From NCBI GenBank assembly GCA_013397115.1, contig VWZW01002539.1:62001-126000 (forward strand): a stretch of 64,000 nucleotides of DNA, read 5' to 3'. Shown one piece after another: positions 1 to 11,132 of the stretch; the stretch's first letter is position 1, and every line of letters starts with the position of its first letter. Position numbers and translations under genes: made by a program. A model generated the notes under the pieces. The model had not been told where the DNA came from. It worked only from the letters and a program-made list of their open reading frames with translations, and ran no database searches. The stretch comes from Edolisoma coerulescens (lineage: Eukaryota; Chordata; Aves; Passeriformes; Campephagidae).

Positions 1-3000
1 CTTGTCACAACAGCTCAGACACCAACTGCTCTGTATCTAGCAAAGGTACAGCTGATTTTTTTGAGCCTTTAACATATTAAAAGTTGGCTAAATCATCCTT
101 AGTCACAATTCATCATCTTAAGAGATGGGGCCTTTTTTTGGGTAACTTAATTCTTTGCCCAAATCTTCAGAGAGTCTCAAAATCCCGCACAGCCAGTAGT
201 TTCCCATGTGTGATTTCTCCATGTTAATCTCAAGTCACTAATTTTCCAGTTCTAGTTGTGCTCAGCAGCTGTAAAATTCAGTTTATACTCACTACACATC
301 CCTGAACAACTCTCTCAAGCAGGGGTGGCTGATGAACATTGTGCAAACACCACAATCTTTTACAAACCTTTGTCATTTGTGGTACCGTGACTACTGCAAC
401 CCCACCCTGAAGTACATAAAACTGAAGACTTGAATTTGTTACTGCATGTTTTAAGGTGTTTTACAAAACTTTTGTTTACAACACTTATCCACCATTAGCT
501 CATGTCCTTTAGCTTTACAGCATCCTGTTTCATGTTGGAGAATATCTACATAACGTGTCCGCTACTGCTTCTTTGCTACAGGTTTCTGTTCCAGTCTAGG
601 TTCAGTTTTGCTACTATCAGCATTTTCAATAATTTTTTTTCATATTTTTTATGAAACTGCAGCTGAAACTGGAGATGGAAGTGATCACGTGCATGTCCTC
701 TGCCATCTGCAGGGAATTTAGGTGGATTCTTTTTCCCTCTTTATGAATAACAGCACGATTTGCTTGGTAAATATAATGCAAAATCACCAGGGGTAACATG
801 CAAAAACCTGCAGGTCAGCACAGATTTTTACAACTTCTAAATACGTGTGCAACCTGGTTGGCCAAAACGTGCCCACGGACAGAGCAAGGTTAAGGCTGCC
901 ATGGAGAGGAAATCCAAACACCATCAGAGTACTGCAAACCTCCTGTGGGGCAGTAACTGGAGACAGCCAAGCACAGTGAGATGGAACTTTTGGCAGGGAG
1001 AGTCTGGCAATGGGGCCATGCCAGTGAGGGGAAGAGCTGCTCTGGGCATGTGGAAGAGAACACAAGAGGATGCAGGGCATTTCACCCAACAAACTAGCAC
1101 AGGCAACAAGCAGACAAGGTGTCATCCTACAGCATTTTAGGAGATTATTTAGGTATTAATAACAGGAGACAAATACCCCTAATTTCTTATAACCATCCAG
1201 GGCAACACATCTTTGTTACTGTTTGCCACTAATATTGTTTTGTGGGTTTTTCATGGTTTACAATGAAAATGTTATATAAACAAATGTGTCTATCAATAAA
1301 AAGAAACATTAGAAAAGGTTCTCTGTCACAAGTTTAATTCAGAGCACTGTTTAAATTTTTTTAGTACTGAAAAGCTTATGCAAAGTGAAAATATATGGAA
1401 AATAAAGTAAACGAAACACCAAGTAATTTGACAGCTGGACTGTGGTTCTGCACTCTCTTTGCCAGGTTTGACCATTAAAGCTCCATCTCTTCCTCTTCCC
1501 TGCTGTCTCCAAATGGATTTTCAATTCCCTTCTGTTCTGTGGCACAGTTTCAACAGATGGGATAAGGAACGTTGCCTAGCCAAACTAGCCTAAAGCTTGG
1601 TGACAACACTTCCCTGGGCATGGGAGATGAGGGTTTGGATTTCGTCTGGATGCAAATGTTACTGAACCTCAATCTTCTCAATGTTAGATGACTGTTCTCA
1701 TATCATAGTATTAAATGAGTGTGGGCTCTGTCATCACTGTCACACCTCTACAAAAAAAAAAAAAAAGGAGAGCCTCTCTGTTCTTGAAAGTAAAAGGATG
1801 TCAGTGCACAAGGCATCTCCAAGGTAGAAGCTGCAGAAACTCAATGTACCTGAGCTTGCAGGACTATTAAATCCCTTTGTGGAAATGTACATCTCAACTG
1901 ATTAGCTCAAGTTCATACAAAGTCCCAGGCAAGCAAGGATGGAAAAGAAGCAGAGTGCTGACTCCCAGCTACCTCAAGGGAATTTTCCTCAGTAGCCAGA
2001 GTGACTTGACCCTTCAGGTAAGAATCTACCCTTGGTCTACCTTCCACTGACTGTCAGATTATAACCAAGGAGTAGCTTACCTTGAGCAATAATGCCATGT
2101 TTTCACTCAAATCAGATTTCAAGGAAGGAAGACTGTAAGGAACAATTACCATCAAAGTGCTACTCACATTACCAAGCCATCTGGTTTCCATTTTTACACT
2201 CCTAGCAATGTCACATCATGAGGTTTGGATGAGACCATCCCTTGTGCGTGAGACACAGGTAACTGCTTTGAAATTGGACTTTGAAATTGAACTTTCAGAT
2301 ATTGTTACACCCTTTCCTAGTTTCTTTCCTAAAAATTTTGCCAGCGCTGACAAACAGCAAGCAGTGAATAGGATGTCCTTCTGGGCTCATGAATGACTTA
2401 GAAAAATCAAGTGAATTTGTTCAAATTGTACCAGCAAATCCTTTCTTCACTTGTTTTCACATGTGAAGCAGAATTGTATAAGCTTTGGTTTCTACCTGGT
2501 ACTTCCCACATGTAGCTCAATGCTGTTCTTGTGCAAAGGCAGCTTCTTTAATGGGTGTTAAGCCATCATTGCTAGTACACAGATATTGCTCTGATTTTCA
2601 GATAAAAGCATTTTTAACAGTTCGTGTTACTTCTGGACTTCTGCTTGTTCTGGCGTGAAGCAGCAGAGCAAACAAGTTCTGATTAAGGCACCACAGAAAG
2701 TTTAGGAATCAGGCATTTTGTCTCCACGCTATGGGATGAGACTTCCCAGGGAAGCAGCGGGCACTGAGAGGTGCAGGTATGGGGTGGAGAGGAACAGCTC
2801 AGGGTACAGTCCCAGCCCACGTGGCCCGGGTGCCTCATAAAATATTTTAGCTCATCTCACTGTTACGACTCACTGGTGACAATTTGTTCTCTTTTTTTTT
2901 TTTTTCAAGAAAGGCATGCATAAAGTTGTCAAAACATATGAAAAAGGATGCTTTTCTTGAAAGAAATTACATTCTTTAAAGAGTTCCTCCTTCTGCACAG

Positions 3001-6000
3001 GAATAAGTATCTTTAGAAAGTCATCCTTTGCCGTTTTCTTAAACTCTCCCAACACTCTGGAGAAAGAATTTGAATATTTTGCATGCCTGTTCTCAGTAAT
3101 GACTATCATTCTGCCAACAGGACACCTAACTTGCCTGGAGATCTCACTATAGAAAAAAAATGCATAAAGACTCCTAATTTTAAAGTGGAAATAAAGGAAT
3201 TACTCATATTTTTGCCTCAAATATTTCGAACGCTAATAACATGCTTTTCACAATACATTTCCCTCTTCAGGCATCACAATTCTCAGGCATCATGTAAGCT
3301 GCACTGTATTCCTTGCCATACAAGCAATTGAACAAGCCCATCATGGTTCTAAATCAGAAGTGACACGATTCGAAAGCAATCCCAAAGCAACAATTCCCAT
3401 CTAACATGTTGCAATCACACAACAGAATCCTATCAGAATTCCCTGTGGTACTACCAAGGCATATTTACTGTGCTACCAATCTTCAGGACCCTTTTGCCCC
3501 TCAGTTTCTGATGACCCACCAAAAGTCTCTGCTGATAAACCTATAAATGATAAATCAATGTTCCAGGGCACTTAAGAAGGCCCATTTTGAATTTAAAGCC
3601 AAACTGCCAGTAATACTGGCTTAGTAAATTTCAGCTACCTGAGAACTCCCTAGTTTTCCACTGATTTATTAATACAAAAACTTCAGATGTGACAGGAGCT
3701 AAAATGAACTGGATTACCATTCACCTTTCAAACTATCAACCTTCAGGTTGGGGATTAAGTAATGAAGGGGATTAAATTGTAAAGAGCTGGATTCAGTGGA
3801 TTTCACATACCTGTTACCAGTGTAACATGACATCATCCAGCACTAAGGAGTTCTCAAGGCACAAAAAGTTCATTTAAAATCCTGCTCTTCCCAGTTCTGA
3901 AACAGGATTCCTATCTTCACTTGAAACGTTTAGAGACAATCATCCATCTGTTAAATTATCTTTACTGCAACAGCAACCAAAGGTAAACACGAAAACTGGA
4001 CATTAAATATTCCCTTCATTCTGTAACAATGATTTTAAAACTAGCTGAAGACTAAAGTATGTAACAGTAAAACCAACTCGCCGTACTGCAAGCTAAAACT
4101 GAAAGGGTGCACATAATGCGTGTGCCTGCTGCCATCTCCTGGTAGTTAGGAGGTAAAACCATCTGATTTTTTTTTTTCCCCTGTGAATCCTTTAGAAAAA
4201 TGTCAGGTCGTCTAGGGAAGAGGGAAAAAAAAAACCAAACAAGAAAAAGATACAATTTTGTGTTCTACAGAAGGAGCTTTTAAAACTCTCAAAATGTAAA
4301 AAAAGTTATTTCACTGTACAAGGCAGCCACTACCAGGACGTAGTTACTTTCAAGCTAAATGGAGTTCTAACGTTGGCTTAAGTAGGGAAACATCAAATCT
4401 CATTCATTTTATAGAAGAAATAAGGACTCACCCGAGTTATTCTAATTTCAAAATACATTCAGAAAATTAACTGTAAAAATTTCCACATGGTGTTCAAAAC
4501 CAAATTAAGGAAGTCCCTTTGGGAAGCCTACTCATCATATTAGATGTTATTGTGCAGATTATTGGCCCATACTGACTCATTTTAATATCCATTTCTTTTC
4601 ATGAACACCTAAAGTTCAAGACAACCTTTCACAGTTGCACTACTCTCATTGCCTTTGGTGAAGGACACAGCACTACTGTTTGTAATATTCCATATTTTAT
4701 GTTTTAAAAAATAGGATTAGCCAACTTAAGAGAAATTTTATGGTTATTTTGACAGCTGACAGGAGGCACCTGTACTTACCCTGAAAACTTTATTGTTACA
4801 AAGACTGTTGAAACTTTCATTTCATAGACTATTTTGTTATGCTGGAGAGACCTGTCCATATCCTCCCGAAGTTTAAAAAATAAATAAATAATGGGAATGA
4901 ACTCTACAAGTGCATTATGTCTTCTAGTGTGCTGAATGACTATGGGAATGTGACCTGGCTTGCTTTAAAAAAAGAATGAAGGCATACCAGTGATTTGGAT
5001 TGTCCATGGTTTACTGACAATTGACATGGGGAAACAATCATTAAATGTTGCAGAAAAGCCAAGCTAAATAGGGAACATTTCCTTTCACAGAACGAGAATC
5101 AAAAAAAATGTGTCGTAACATCAAGTTGTAATTGAGAAATAGAACAATGACTGAAGAGTTGTAAGAGACCTAAATTAAATCCAACTGGGATTTCACATTC
5201 CTTCTGAAAATGAAGGTTTTACCATGAGATAATTAAAGCAAGGATAGCCAACTTCTGGTGTGCCAGAACATAAAACTTAGCCTGTCATCTTGCTTTGTGA
5301 GAGTCCCTTGGAGTTGGTCAGGAAGCAGCCTGTCACAAATCAGCCACTAACCCACAGCAGTCCCCCTGGCAGGAGCCCCAGAACCTTCCTCCTGCCTCCT
5401 CTGGACATTCCCTAACCACAAACTACAGGCTCTGTCTATGGATCGTGGTCAGGAACGTGACAGAAGGACTTGTGTGCATGTCCCCATCACCCAGGCTGGG
5501 CCATGGTCGGGTGGCAACTGCAGCTTAGTTACAGCACAGACAAAATGCAAAGGTGTTGGGGTTTTTTTGTGGGGGACAGGGGAGCACAGCAGGGCAAAAA
5601 CCAGTGCTAACCACAACACAGAACTGGGGATGGAGAAGTGACCCCAAACTCTGAAATACGGTGTGCCAGGTGCAGGAAGATTTCGAGTCACCAGCATCTC
5701 TTTGTGCCTGCCAGGTGAATCTTGTGGGAAGTAATGAAGAAGCAATTAAATCTGTAGTTGATAAACGGATGCACCTGGTCATACCAACAGCAGGTGTGGG
5801 TGCAAAGCATCCAGACTGAAACACAGTGACATTAACTGGGTAAACCAAGAACGACTTGAGTTCCTTTCTTCTATCAGGTTTTAACAGTAAGACAGCTAGA
5901 GGAGAAATATGTCCAATATTAATTGAAAGCTCGACTGTTCTTGCCTGGTCTCATGCTTTCAAGATCTTTTAGTCATCACAAAAATGAGCAGCTCTCCAAA

Positions 6001-7240
6001 AGCAAAATGGACAAGAAGCCAAGTGTAGAGAAAACCCCAGAGGGTTGAGACCACTTTGGGATAGATAAATAAGAGCACCATAGTACATAAGGTTTTAAGC
6101 AAAACAGCTCATATTCACAGCAATCCAAAATCTAAAAGTTGGGCTTTGGATGAAAAATGCTTCCATTATCACAGCCTTGGAAAGGCACCACTCTTACTCA
6201 GAACATATTTTATTCAGAAGACTTACATATAACACATTCACTAGCGATCAAGACCCAGAATAAATTTCCCTTGGTTAAATTAAATTATTCAGGCCCTTTC
6301 AGAACTTCAGCACATGACTTCAGGACTATACCATTTGTTTTAATCACAGCAGCCTGAACCCTGAAGCAAACCATACTTCCTCTTGGATCAAAAACTGGAA
6401 CTAAGAGAAAGCCTTAGCTTTTGAGAAAAAGTGTTTTCTTACAATAAAATAAGCAATCACACCATCAATTCACTCTCTTAACAGCTGGCCCATTGCACTG
6501 TGTAATGGCCACATGTTTTTTATCCTCAGTATAAATGTTTCTGTTTTGAATGTAACTTCATATAAGACTTGAATTTGTTTCTTTCAAGGGCAATATGGGT
6601 ATCTAACACAGGTATGCGTTAGATGATAATATCAGATAATGCTTTGGAAAAATCACATTCAGGGAATGATTTCATTCGCAGCTCTTCTGTGCCCAGCAAA
6701 GCCATTAATTTTCACCTTCTTGCCTATTAATTAATTTTATCAGCTAATTAGCTGGCCACCTTGTTACTATTCCAGCAGACAGTAACTTCCCCTCTTCGTA
6801 TTATTAACATACTTCAACATTTACTTGTTTTGCTCAGTCTCTCTTACCTGTTAACCTCTGCCAGCGCTTCCTCCAGGTGACAGCCACTGCTGGTTGCAAC
6901 ATCGGCCTTGGTCTCCCTGTAGTAACAGGACTGAAGTTGTTTGACCAAGCAGCAAATTCCCTTCACCAAGGCAACCCAACAACCCAAATGCCTCTTAACC
7001 CTTTTTATTTTTATCTGGGGTTACTATGGATTGAAGGAAAAATTGTTTCATCCTGCTTTCCCAGGTTCTCCCCACCTGCCTCTTCACAGTGCTTGCAGAA
7101 TATTTTTATTTGAAACAGCGACTTCGATGATTTAAATCGTGAACGCCACCAAAAAAACCCATAAACGAACTATTTGTTCAATTCGTACCTGGAAAGTAAT
7201 ACTTTTAAGTTCATAAGGTCGAAGGCATCTCGGTAAACGC
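1..7240. other. AT-rich intergenic DNA upstream of MAD2L1
   Basis: No gene is recognisable here on either strand. Open frames are at most about 113 codons, many begin with GTG, CTG or TTG, and none shows a domain I know. It contains homopolymer runs (15 A at 1752-1766, 14 T at 2892-2905) and an A/T-rich TAAT-motif cluster around 6724-6755. Composition changes sharply to CpG-rich after about 7250, where the MAD2L1 promoter begins. Distal enhancers or an unannotated non-coding transcript cannot be excluded. Confidence 0.6.
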
Positions 7241-7520
7241 TGAAACCAAACTTCCCGCAGTGTTCCCATGGCGGAGCTGCTCACTCGCTCCACCCCCGCT
7301 CCGCGCTCCCCTCAGCCCCGCCCACAGACGCAGCGGCACCGGGAGCCGGCGGGGAGTTTAACATGGGGAGAAAAACCCTCCCTTGCCAGCAGGCAGCCGC
7401 GGGCCCGCACCGGCTGCAGCCCGTTTTCCATGGATAAGGGGCACGGGGAATGGCGATCCCCAGCGGGAAGGCCGCCGGGGATGCCCGAGGCGGCGCGCCC
7501 CCCTCAGCGCGGCCGCGCGC

Positions 7521-7528
7521 GCGGGAAG
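7521..7528 (+). promoter_or_regulatory. E2F-like site in MAD2L1 promoter
   Basis: GCGGGAAG matches the E2F core GCGSSAA and lies 59 bp upstream of the MAD2L1 start codon, beside GC boxes. MAD2 is a known E2F-responsive gene in mammals. The assignment here rests on motif and position only. Confidence 0.4.
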
Positions 7529-7556
7529 GGGCGGGGCCGGGCGGGGCGGGGCCGGA

Positions 7557-7562
7557 TTCGAA
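7557..7562 (+). promoter_or_regulatory. CHR-like element (TTCGAA) near MAD2L1 start
   Basis: TTCGAA fits the cell-cycle genes homology region consensus TTYGAA, bound by MuvB complexes (DREAM, B-MYB/FOXM1) in G2/M genes. It is an A/T island in a GC-rich stretch, 24 bp before the MAD2L1 ATG and about 30 bp after the E2F-like site. MAD2L1 peaks in G2/M, so the placement makes sense. The motif is short and binding is inferred. Confidence 0.4.
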
Positions 7563-7586
7563 CCGGGCGGCGGGGAAGCGGCGGCC

Positions 7587-9141
7587 ATGGCGGCGCAGCA
7601 GCAGCTCGGCCGCGAGCACCAGGGCATCACCCTGCGCGGCAGCGCGGAGCTCGTCGCCGAGTTCTTCTGTGAGGGGGCCGCGGGGNCCCTCTCCCTCTCC
7701 GTGGTGCAGCCTATGGAATCAACAGCATCCTGTACCAGCGGGGCATCTACCCCCCCGAGACCTTCACCCGCGTGCAGAAGTACGGGCTCACCCTGCTGGT
7801 CACCACGGACCCCGAGCTGGCCAACTACCTCAACAACGTGACGGAGCAGATGAAAGGTGCGGGCCGGCGGCNNTGGGGCCCTCCCTGCGGTGTCCCTGCT
7901 GCTGTTTATCCCCCTCCAAGTGACTACCGTGGCTTCTTGCAGAGTGGCTGTACAAGTGCATCGTGCAGCGCCTGGTGGTCGTCATCTCCAGCATCGAGAG
8001 CAGCGAGGTCCTGGAGCGGTGGCAGTTTGACGTCGAGTGTGACAAAACTGCAAAGGATGACAAGTGAGTACCACGGTCCCTCCGCTCCTGCTCTTCCCTA
8101 TCCCGAGTACCGGTGCAGGCACAGGATCAATGCCACAGACTTGTTCCTTCAAACCTTTCTTAGTGCCCTGCCCTCTGTCTGCAAACCAGTCGTTATATGA
8201 TTGAACACACAACAATAAAGGGAGACCAGCTGTCACTTAAATTTTCGAAGGACTTAAAAGTGTCACTACTACTCTAAAAATACTGTAGCAAACAGACTAA
8301 CAGAGCTTAACAGTGAGAACTGTATTTAGAGGAAATTGTCAGCACAGTAGAAGTTTTTCCTCTTACCAGAGTTTTCTTATTTTTCCAGTGGACCGCGAGA
8401 GAAATCTCAGAAGGCAATTCAGGATGAAATTCGCTCTGTCATCAGACAAATAACTGCCACAGTAACCTTCCTGCCACTCTTGGAATCTGCCTGTGAGTAT
8501 TCCGAACTGCACTAAAGAAATCAAACGCTTTTGAAAAACCTGAATAACTTTCCAACTTGAGAAATTATTTTGTGGTTTTCTGAGGCTTTTTAATTATTAC
8601 ACGCTATGCACCATCACGTTTGTGAGACAGCACTTTGTTAGACTGAGATCAGGACAGAACTTGGGGTAGCTTAGCAAACTTGAGCAAATTAGTATGTATG
8701 CCCTAAGGAATACAAGTTTTCATGAATAATTTGTTCATATGAAGTGTTATATGAAGCTCAGCTCCACAGCATTTTAACATGTTTAAAAAAAAATTTACAA
8801 CACTCGAGAAAACTAAAATGGCCTCACGTGAATATAACTTGGGGTTTTTTTCCACATAACTAGTATCAGTGTTAACTTTTGAAAACCTTGGTCCTTGTCT
8901 CAAGTTCTAGAAGATGCACTTCAAACCTTCCATCTCCTTATGGTGAATTTGTTCTCCCTTGCTCCCAGGTGCCTTTGACTTGCTGATATACACAGATAAA
9001 GATCTGGCAGTGCCAGAGAAGTGGGAAGAGTCAGGACCACAGTTCATAGCCAATTCCGAAGAGGTTCGGCTGCGTTCCTTCACTACCACAATCCACAAAG
9101 TCAACACCACGGTGGCTTACAAGAAGGATTCTGTTCCCTAA
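7587..9141 (+). CDS. MAD2L1: MAD2L1, spindle assembly checkpoint protein MAD2 (5 coding exons)
   Basis: MAD2 is the HORMA-domain checkpoint protein. It binds MAD1 at unattached kinetochores, converts from open to closed form, and captures CDC20 in the mitotic checkpoint complex, restraining the APC/C. Coding exons are 7587-7668, 7710-7856, 7943-8063, 8389-8492 and 8969-9141; all introns are GT-AG. They join in frame into 627 nt, giving 208 residues against 205 in human. The start ATG has a good context (G at -3, G at +4). The N-terminus is three residues longer than human (MAAQQQLGREHQGITLRGSA). The HORMA domain covers about residues 17-200. Recognisable segments are SILYQRGIYP, LERWQFD, the dimer-interface RQ in RSVIRQITAT (Arg136, Gln137; human 133/134), and the safety-belt segment starting DLLIYTDKD. 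The C-terminal tail reads AYKKDSVP instead of human AYKIPVND, and human Ser195 is Thr198 here. Unresolved bases lie in introns 1 (7686) and 2 (7872-7873), not in coding sequence. Confidence 0.97.
7669..7709 (+). other. MAD2L1 intron 1, only 41 nt, with an ambiguous base
   Basis: The intron opens GTGAGG and closes GTGGTGCAG, so both splice sites look real and the reading frame continues correctly (TTC T joined to CC TAT). Its 41 nt is shorter than most vertebrate introns can be and still be spliced. An N at 7686 lies inside it, so its true length may be longer than shown. Confidence 0.75.
8214..8219 (+). terminator. Possible intronic poly(A) signal in MAD2L1 intron 3
   Basis: AATAAA occurs on the sense strand inside intron 3 (8064-8388). 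If used, it would end a transcript after exon 3, truncating MAD2 before the dimer interface and safety belt. There is no evidence of use beyond the hexamer. Confidence 0.2.
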
Positions 9142-9164
9142 GATGCAGGGGGGAGTTTTGTGTG

Positions 9165-9172
9165 TGTAAATA
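9165..9172 (+). promoter_or_regulatory. Pumilio response element in MAD2L1 3' UTR
   Basis: TGTAAATA matches the PUM1/PUM2 consensus UGUANAUA exactly and begins 24 nt after the stop codon, on the sense strand. Pumilio proteins repress mRNAs bearing this element. Binding here is inferred from sequence alone. Confidence 0.45.
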
Positions 9173-9768
9173 TCCTGTCACGTTGTATAGTTTCTGTTCA
9201 TCATGCAGCTAAGCCATGAACCCATCATTACTGTCCTCTTGATGAAGTATGACAGAAAGACAACGTGTCTGTGATAATGTGACACTAGACTAAGCCAGCA
9301 CCATTTTTAAAGAGGCTTAAAAGTATTCATGGTGATAGTTCAGTTCTTACTTTACTGTATGAGCTAAATTAAACCACTGCCTCTGCTAGAAAAACTGCCT
9401 AAATCGAGGGTTAGCTGCTAGAATTGTGTTCAGATCCTGTAATTTTGTATTTTAAAATTATTTTAAACTGCATTCTGTTAGCAGGCTTAAGTTCTCTGTA
9501 GCAACTAAAACAAATCTCATTCCTAGTGTGCCAGTTTTCATGTTAAAAGCCTGGGCTGTTTTATTACCAGAAATAACCCTAAAATGAATCAACCAAACAA
9601 TTCTTGTACCTTTCTACAATGGAAGCAGCTGTTCCATCAGGAAAACTTCAAATACATGAATCCTTGTATTTTAATGAACACTGGGCTCTAGTTCTGGGGA
9701 TGGAGTTCTTCTGTGTATGTCTGTAGTGTCTGTTCAGCATTTTCTATGTTTGTATTCTTGTTTTACAG

Positions 9769-9774
9769 AATAAA
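9769..9774 (+). terminator. MAD2L1 poly(A) signal (AATAAA)
   Basis: A canonical AATAAA lies about 630 nt after the stop and is followed by T-rich sequence. It is the clearest sense-strand signal before the convergent RPL7L1 transcript ends. Confidence 0.75.
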
Positions 9775-9790
9775 GCTTCGAGTTTTATAG

Positions 9791-10245
9791 AGTTCTCTAA
9801 TTCAGAGTCTGCAGTATTTTCTATTTCAGATGGTTTTATGAATGCTACATCCTAGTTTGTAACTGTCACACAAATAACACCCAAAAGGCACCCCCCCTTG
9901 TGTTGTTACTTAAATGTTTCCTCCAAGTCTCCATACAAGTGGTGTGCAGTCCAAACAAAATCCATCAATGGATTAACAGTTTGCCCCCAGGAACTCTTCA
10001 AATAACAATATAAATAGTCACAGTGCCTTGATGATTAAGCACAGTGCCTTCCATATTTGTTAAACAGCACTGGACTCTTCATGTGTTCTTACCCATTTTT
10101 GTAGTGGAAGAAATCAGGGATTTAAAACTTTGGAACTCTCAGACTCTTCCATGGTTTTGTTCACTTCCTTCACTAAATTCATTCCAGCCAGAGTGTTAAC
10201 TCTGTTTTTTCCACTCTTTTACAGTGATGTAGGACTTTCTGTTAT
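9791..10245. other. Short intergenic gap between convergent gene ends
   Basis: About 450 bp of AT-rich sequence separates the poly(A) sites inferred for MAD2L1 and RPL7L1. No gene is visible. Transcription from both sides probably terminates here, so 3' read-through transcripts could overlap. Confidence 0.6.
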
Positions 10246-10264
10246 AATAATATAATTTCAAAAG

Positions 10265-10270
10265 TTTATT
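10265..10270 (-). terminator. RPL7L1 poly(A) signal (AATAAA on minus strand)
   Basis: TTTATT on the plus strand reads AATAAA on the minus strand. It is the first canonical minus-strand hexamer I find downstream of the RPL7L1 stop codon, and it would place the transcript end near 10245-10255. Confidence 0.6.
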
Positions 10271-10379
10271 TAAAAAACATCGATTACATGTACTCCACCC
10301 CACAACTGTATCACAACCTTTTCGGGCTTTCCTTTTTCCAGGAAATAATTCTTTCCAGCACTCCCAATCTAGCAGAAGT

Positions 10380-10402
10380 AAAAAAAAAAAAAAAAAAAAA
10401 AA
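10380..10402. repeat. A23 homopolymer (T23 on the RPL7L1 sense strand)
   Basis: This is a run of 23 A on the plus strand inside the inferred RPL7L1 3' UTR, where it is transcribed as a U-run. It is the longest homopolymer I saw in the window and its length is prone to sequencing error. Confidence 0.9.
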
Positions 10403-10870
10403 GCAGTCCTCTGTAAATCAGAAGCACGAAAATCATATTTTTTTAAAAATAAATACAACCTAGGTGCTTTAAAAGTTACATTATGTACTGCTAGGGCTTG
10501 TGCTGCAGTAATAGAAGAATACCTGGTGTTTTCCCTGTCAGCACAGCTGTGGTGACTGCACTACCCCTTCACCCCTAGAAGCAGGTGCACTTCTAAGAGT
10601 GAAATCTGCAGTAGTGAGCATAAAAACCCCTCATTTTACAGAGATGCAAAATTCAAATTGCTCCAAGAAGCTAATTCTTGTACCAAACGGAATTGATGAT
10701 CTTTTTTAAGAAGGTCCAGCCCAAAGTCCATCTCCATCATCATCTCTGTATTTCTTCTTTTATAGAGGCACCAGAAGTCAAGAGAAGCAGATCATTGCAT
10801 GTAGATAATGTCCACGAAAGGTACATGTGAAAAGGAACAGGTCATAGATCCTGACGTTTTCACAAAGACC

Positions 10871-11128
10871 CTGCAGAATAAGAAAGAAAATTAAAAGTAA
10901 GTCATATTAATCTCCCAGGAGCCCAGCCTTCATGGAGGTGTCCAACAGGATGTGCTGATTCCTAAGGGGACCCACACTCTTGATTAGTTTCCCCTACTCT
11001 GAGGTCACTTTTGTAGGGTGACAATCAAAACAAGGGAGCCCCCCCTTCATCTCCACTGGCAGTCTGGTTATCCTTAGGAAAGGGAACGAAGGGTAAGACT
11101 GAGAATTAACCCAGCAGGCACTGCTCAC
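10871..11128 (-). other. Probable 3' UTR intron of RPL7L1
   Basis: Read on the minus strand, a strong donor (CAG then GTGAGC) sits 4 nt after the TAG stop codon. A strong acceptor lies 258 nt downstream, with a pyrimidine-rich stretch ending TATTCTGCAG. The resulting junction is too close to the stop to trigger nonsense-mediated decay. Splicing is inferred from the site quality; without it the 3' UTR would run unspliced. Confidence 0.55.
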
Positions 11129-11132
11129 CTGA

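Larger units (their letters stand above)
7255..7880. promoter_or_regulatory. CpG island and promoter of MAD2L1
   Basis: This block is strongly G+C and CpG rich against AT-rich flanks and runs into exons 1 and 2 of MAD2L1. Just upstream of the start codon are a NotI-like CpG cluster near 7510, an E2F-like GCGGGAAG at 7521-7528, Sp1-type GC boxes at 7528-7538 and 7539-7553, and TTCGAA at 7557-7562. No TATA box is visible, which fits a CpG-island promoter. The transcription start cannot be placed exactly. Reading frames of 100-150 codons on both strands here are by-products of the stop-poor GC-rich composition. Confidence 0.8.
9142..9790 (+). other. MAD2L1 3' untranslated region
   Basis: The stretch from the stop codon to just past the poly(A) signal contains no further MAD2 coding sequence and is AT-rich, as expected for a vertebrate 3' UTR. 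It carries one perfect Pumilio-type motif close to the stop. The end is estimated from the AATAAA at 9769. Confidence 0.75.

Noticed and set aside
1660..1716. MIR-like stretch (GAACCTCAATCTTCTCA, then TATTAAATGAG)
   Set aside because: Two short words in the right order but with poor intervening similarity; too weak to list as an element.
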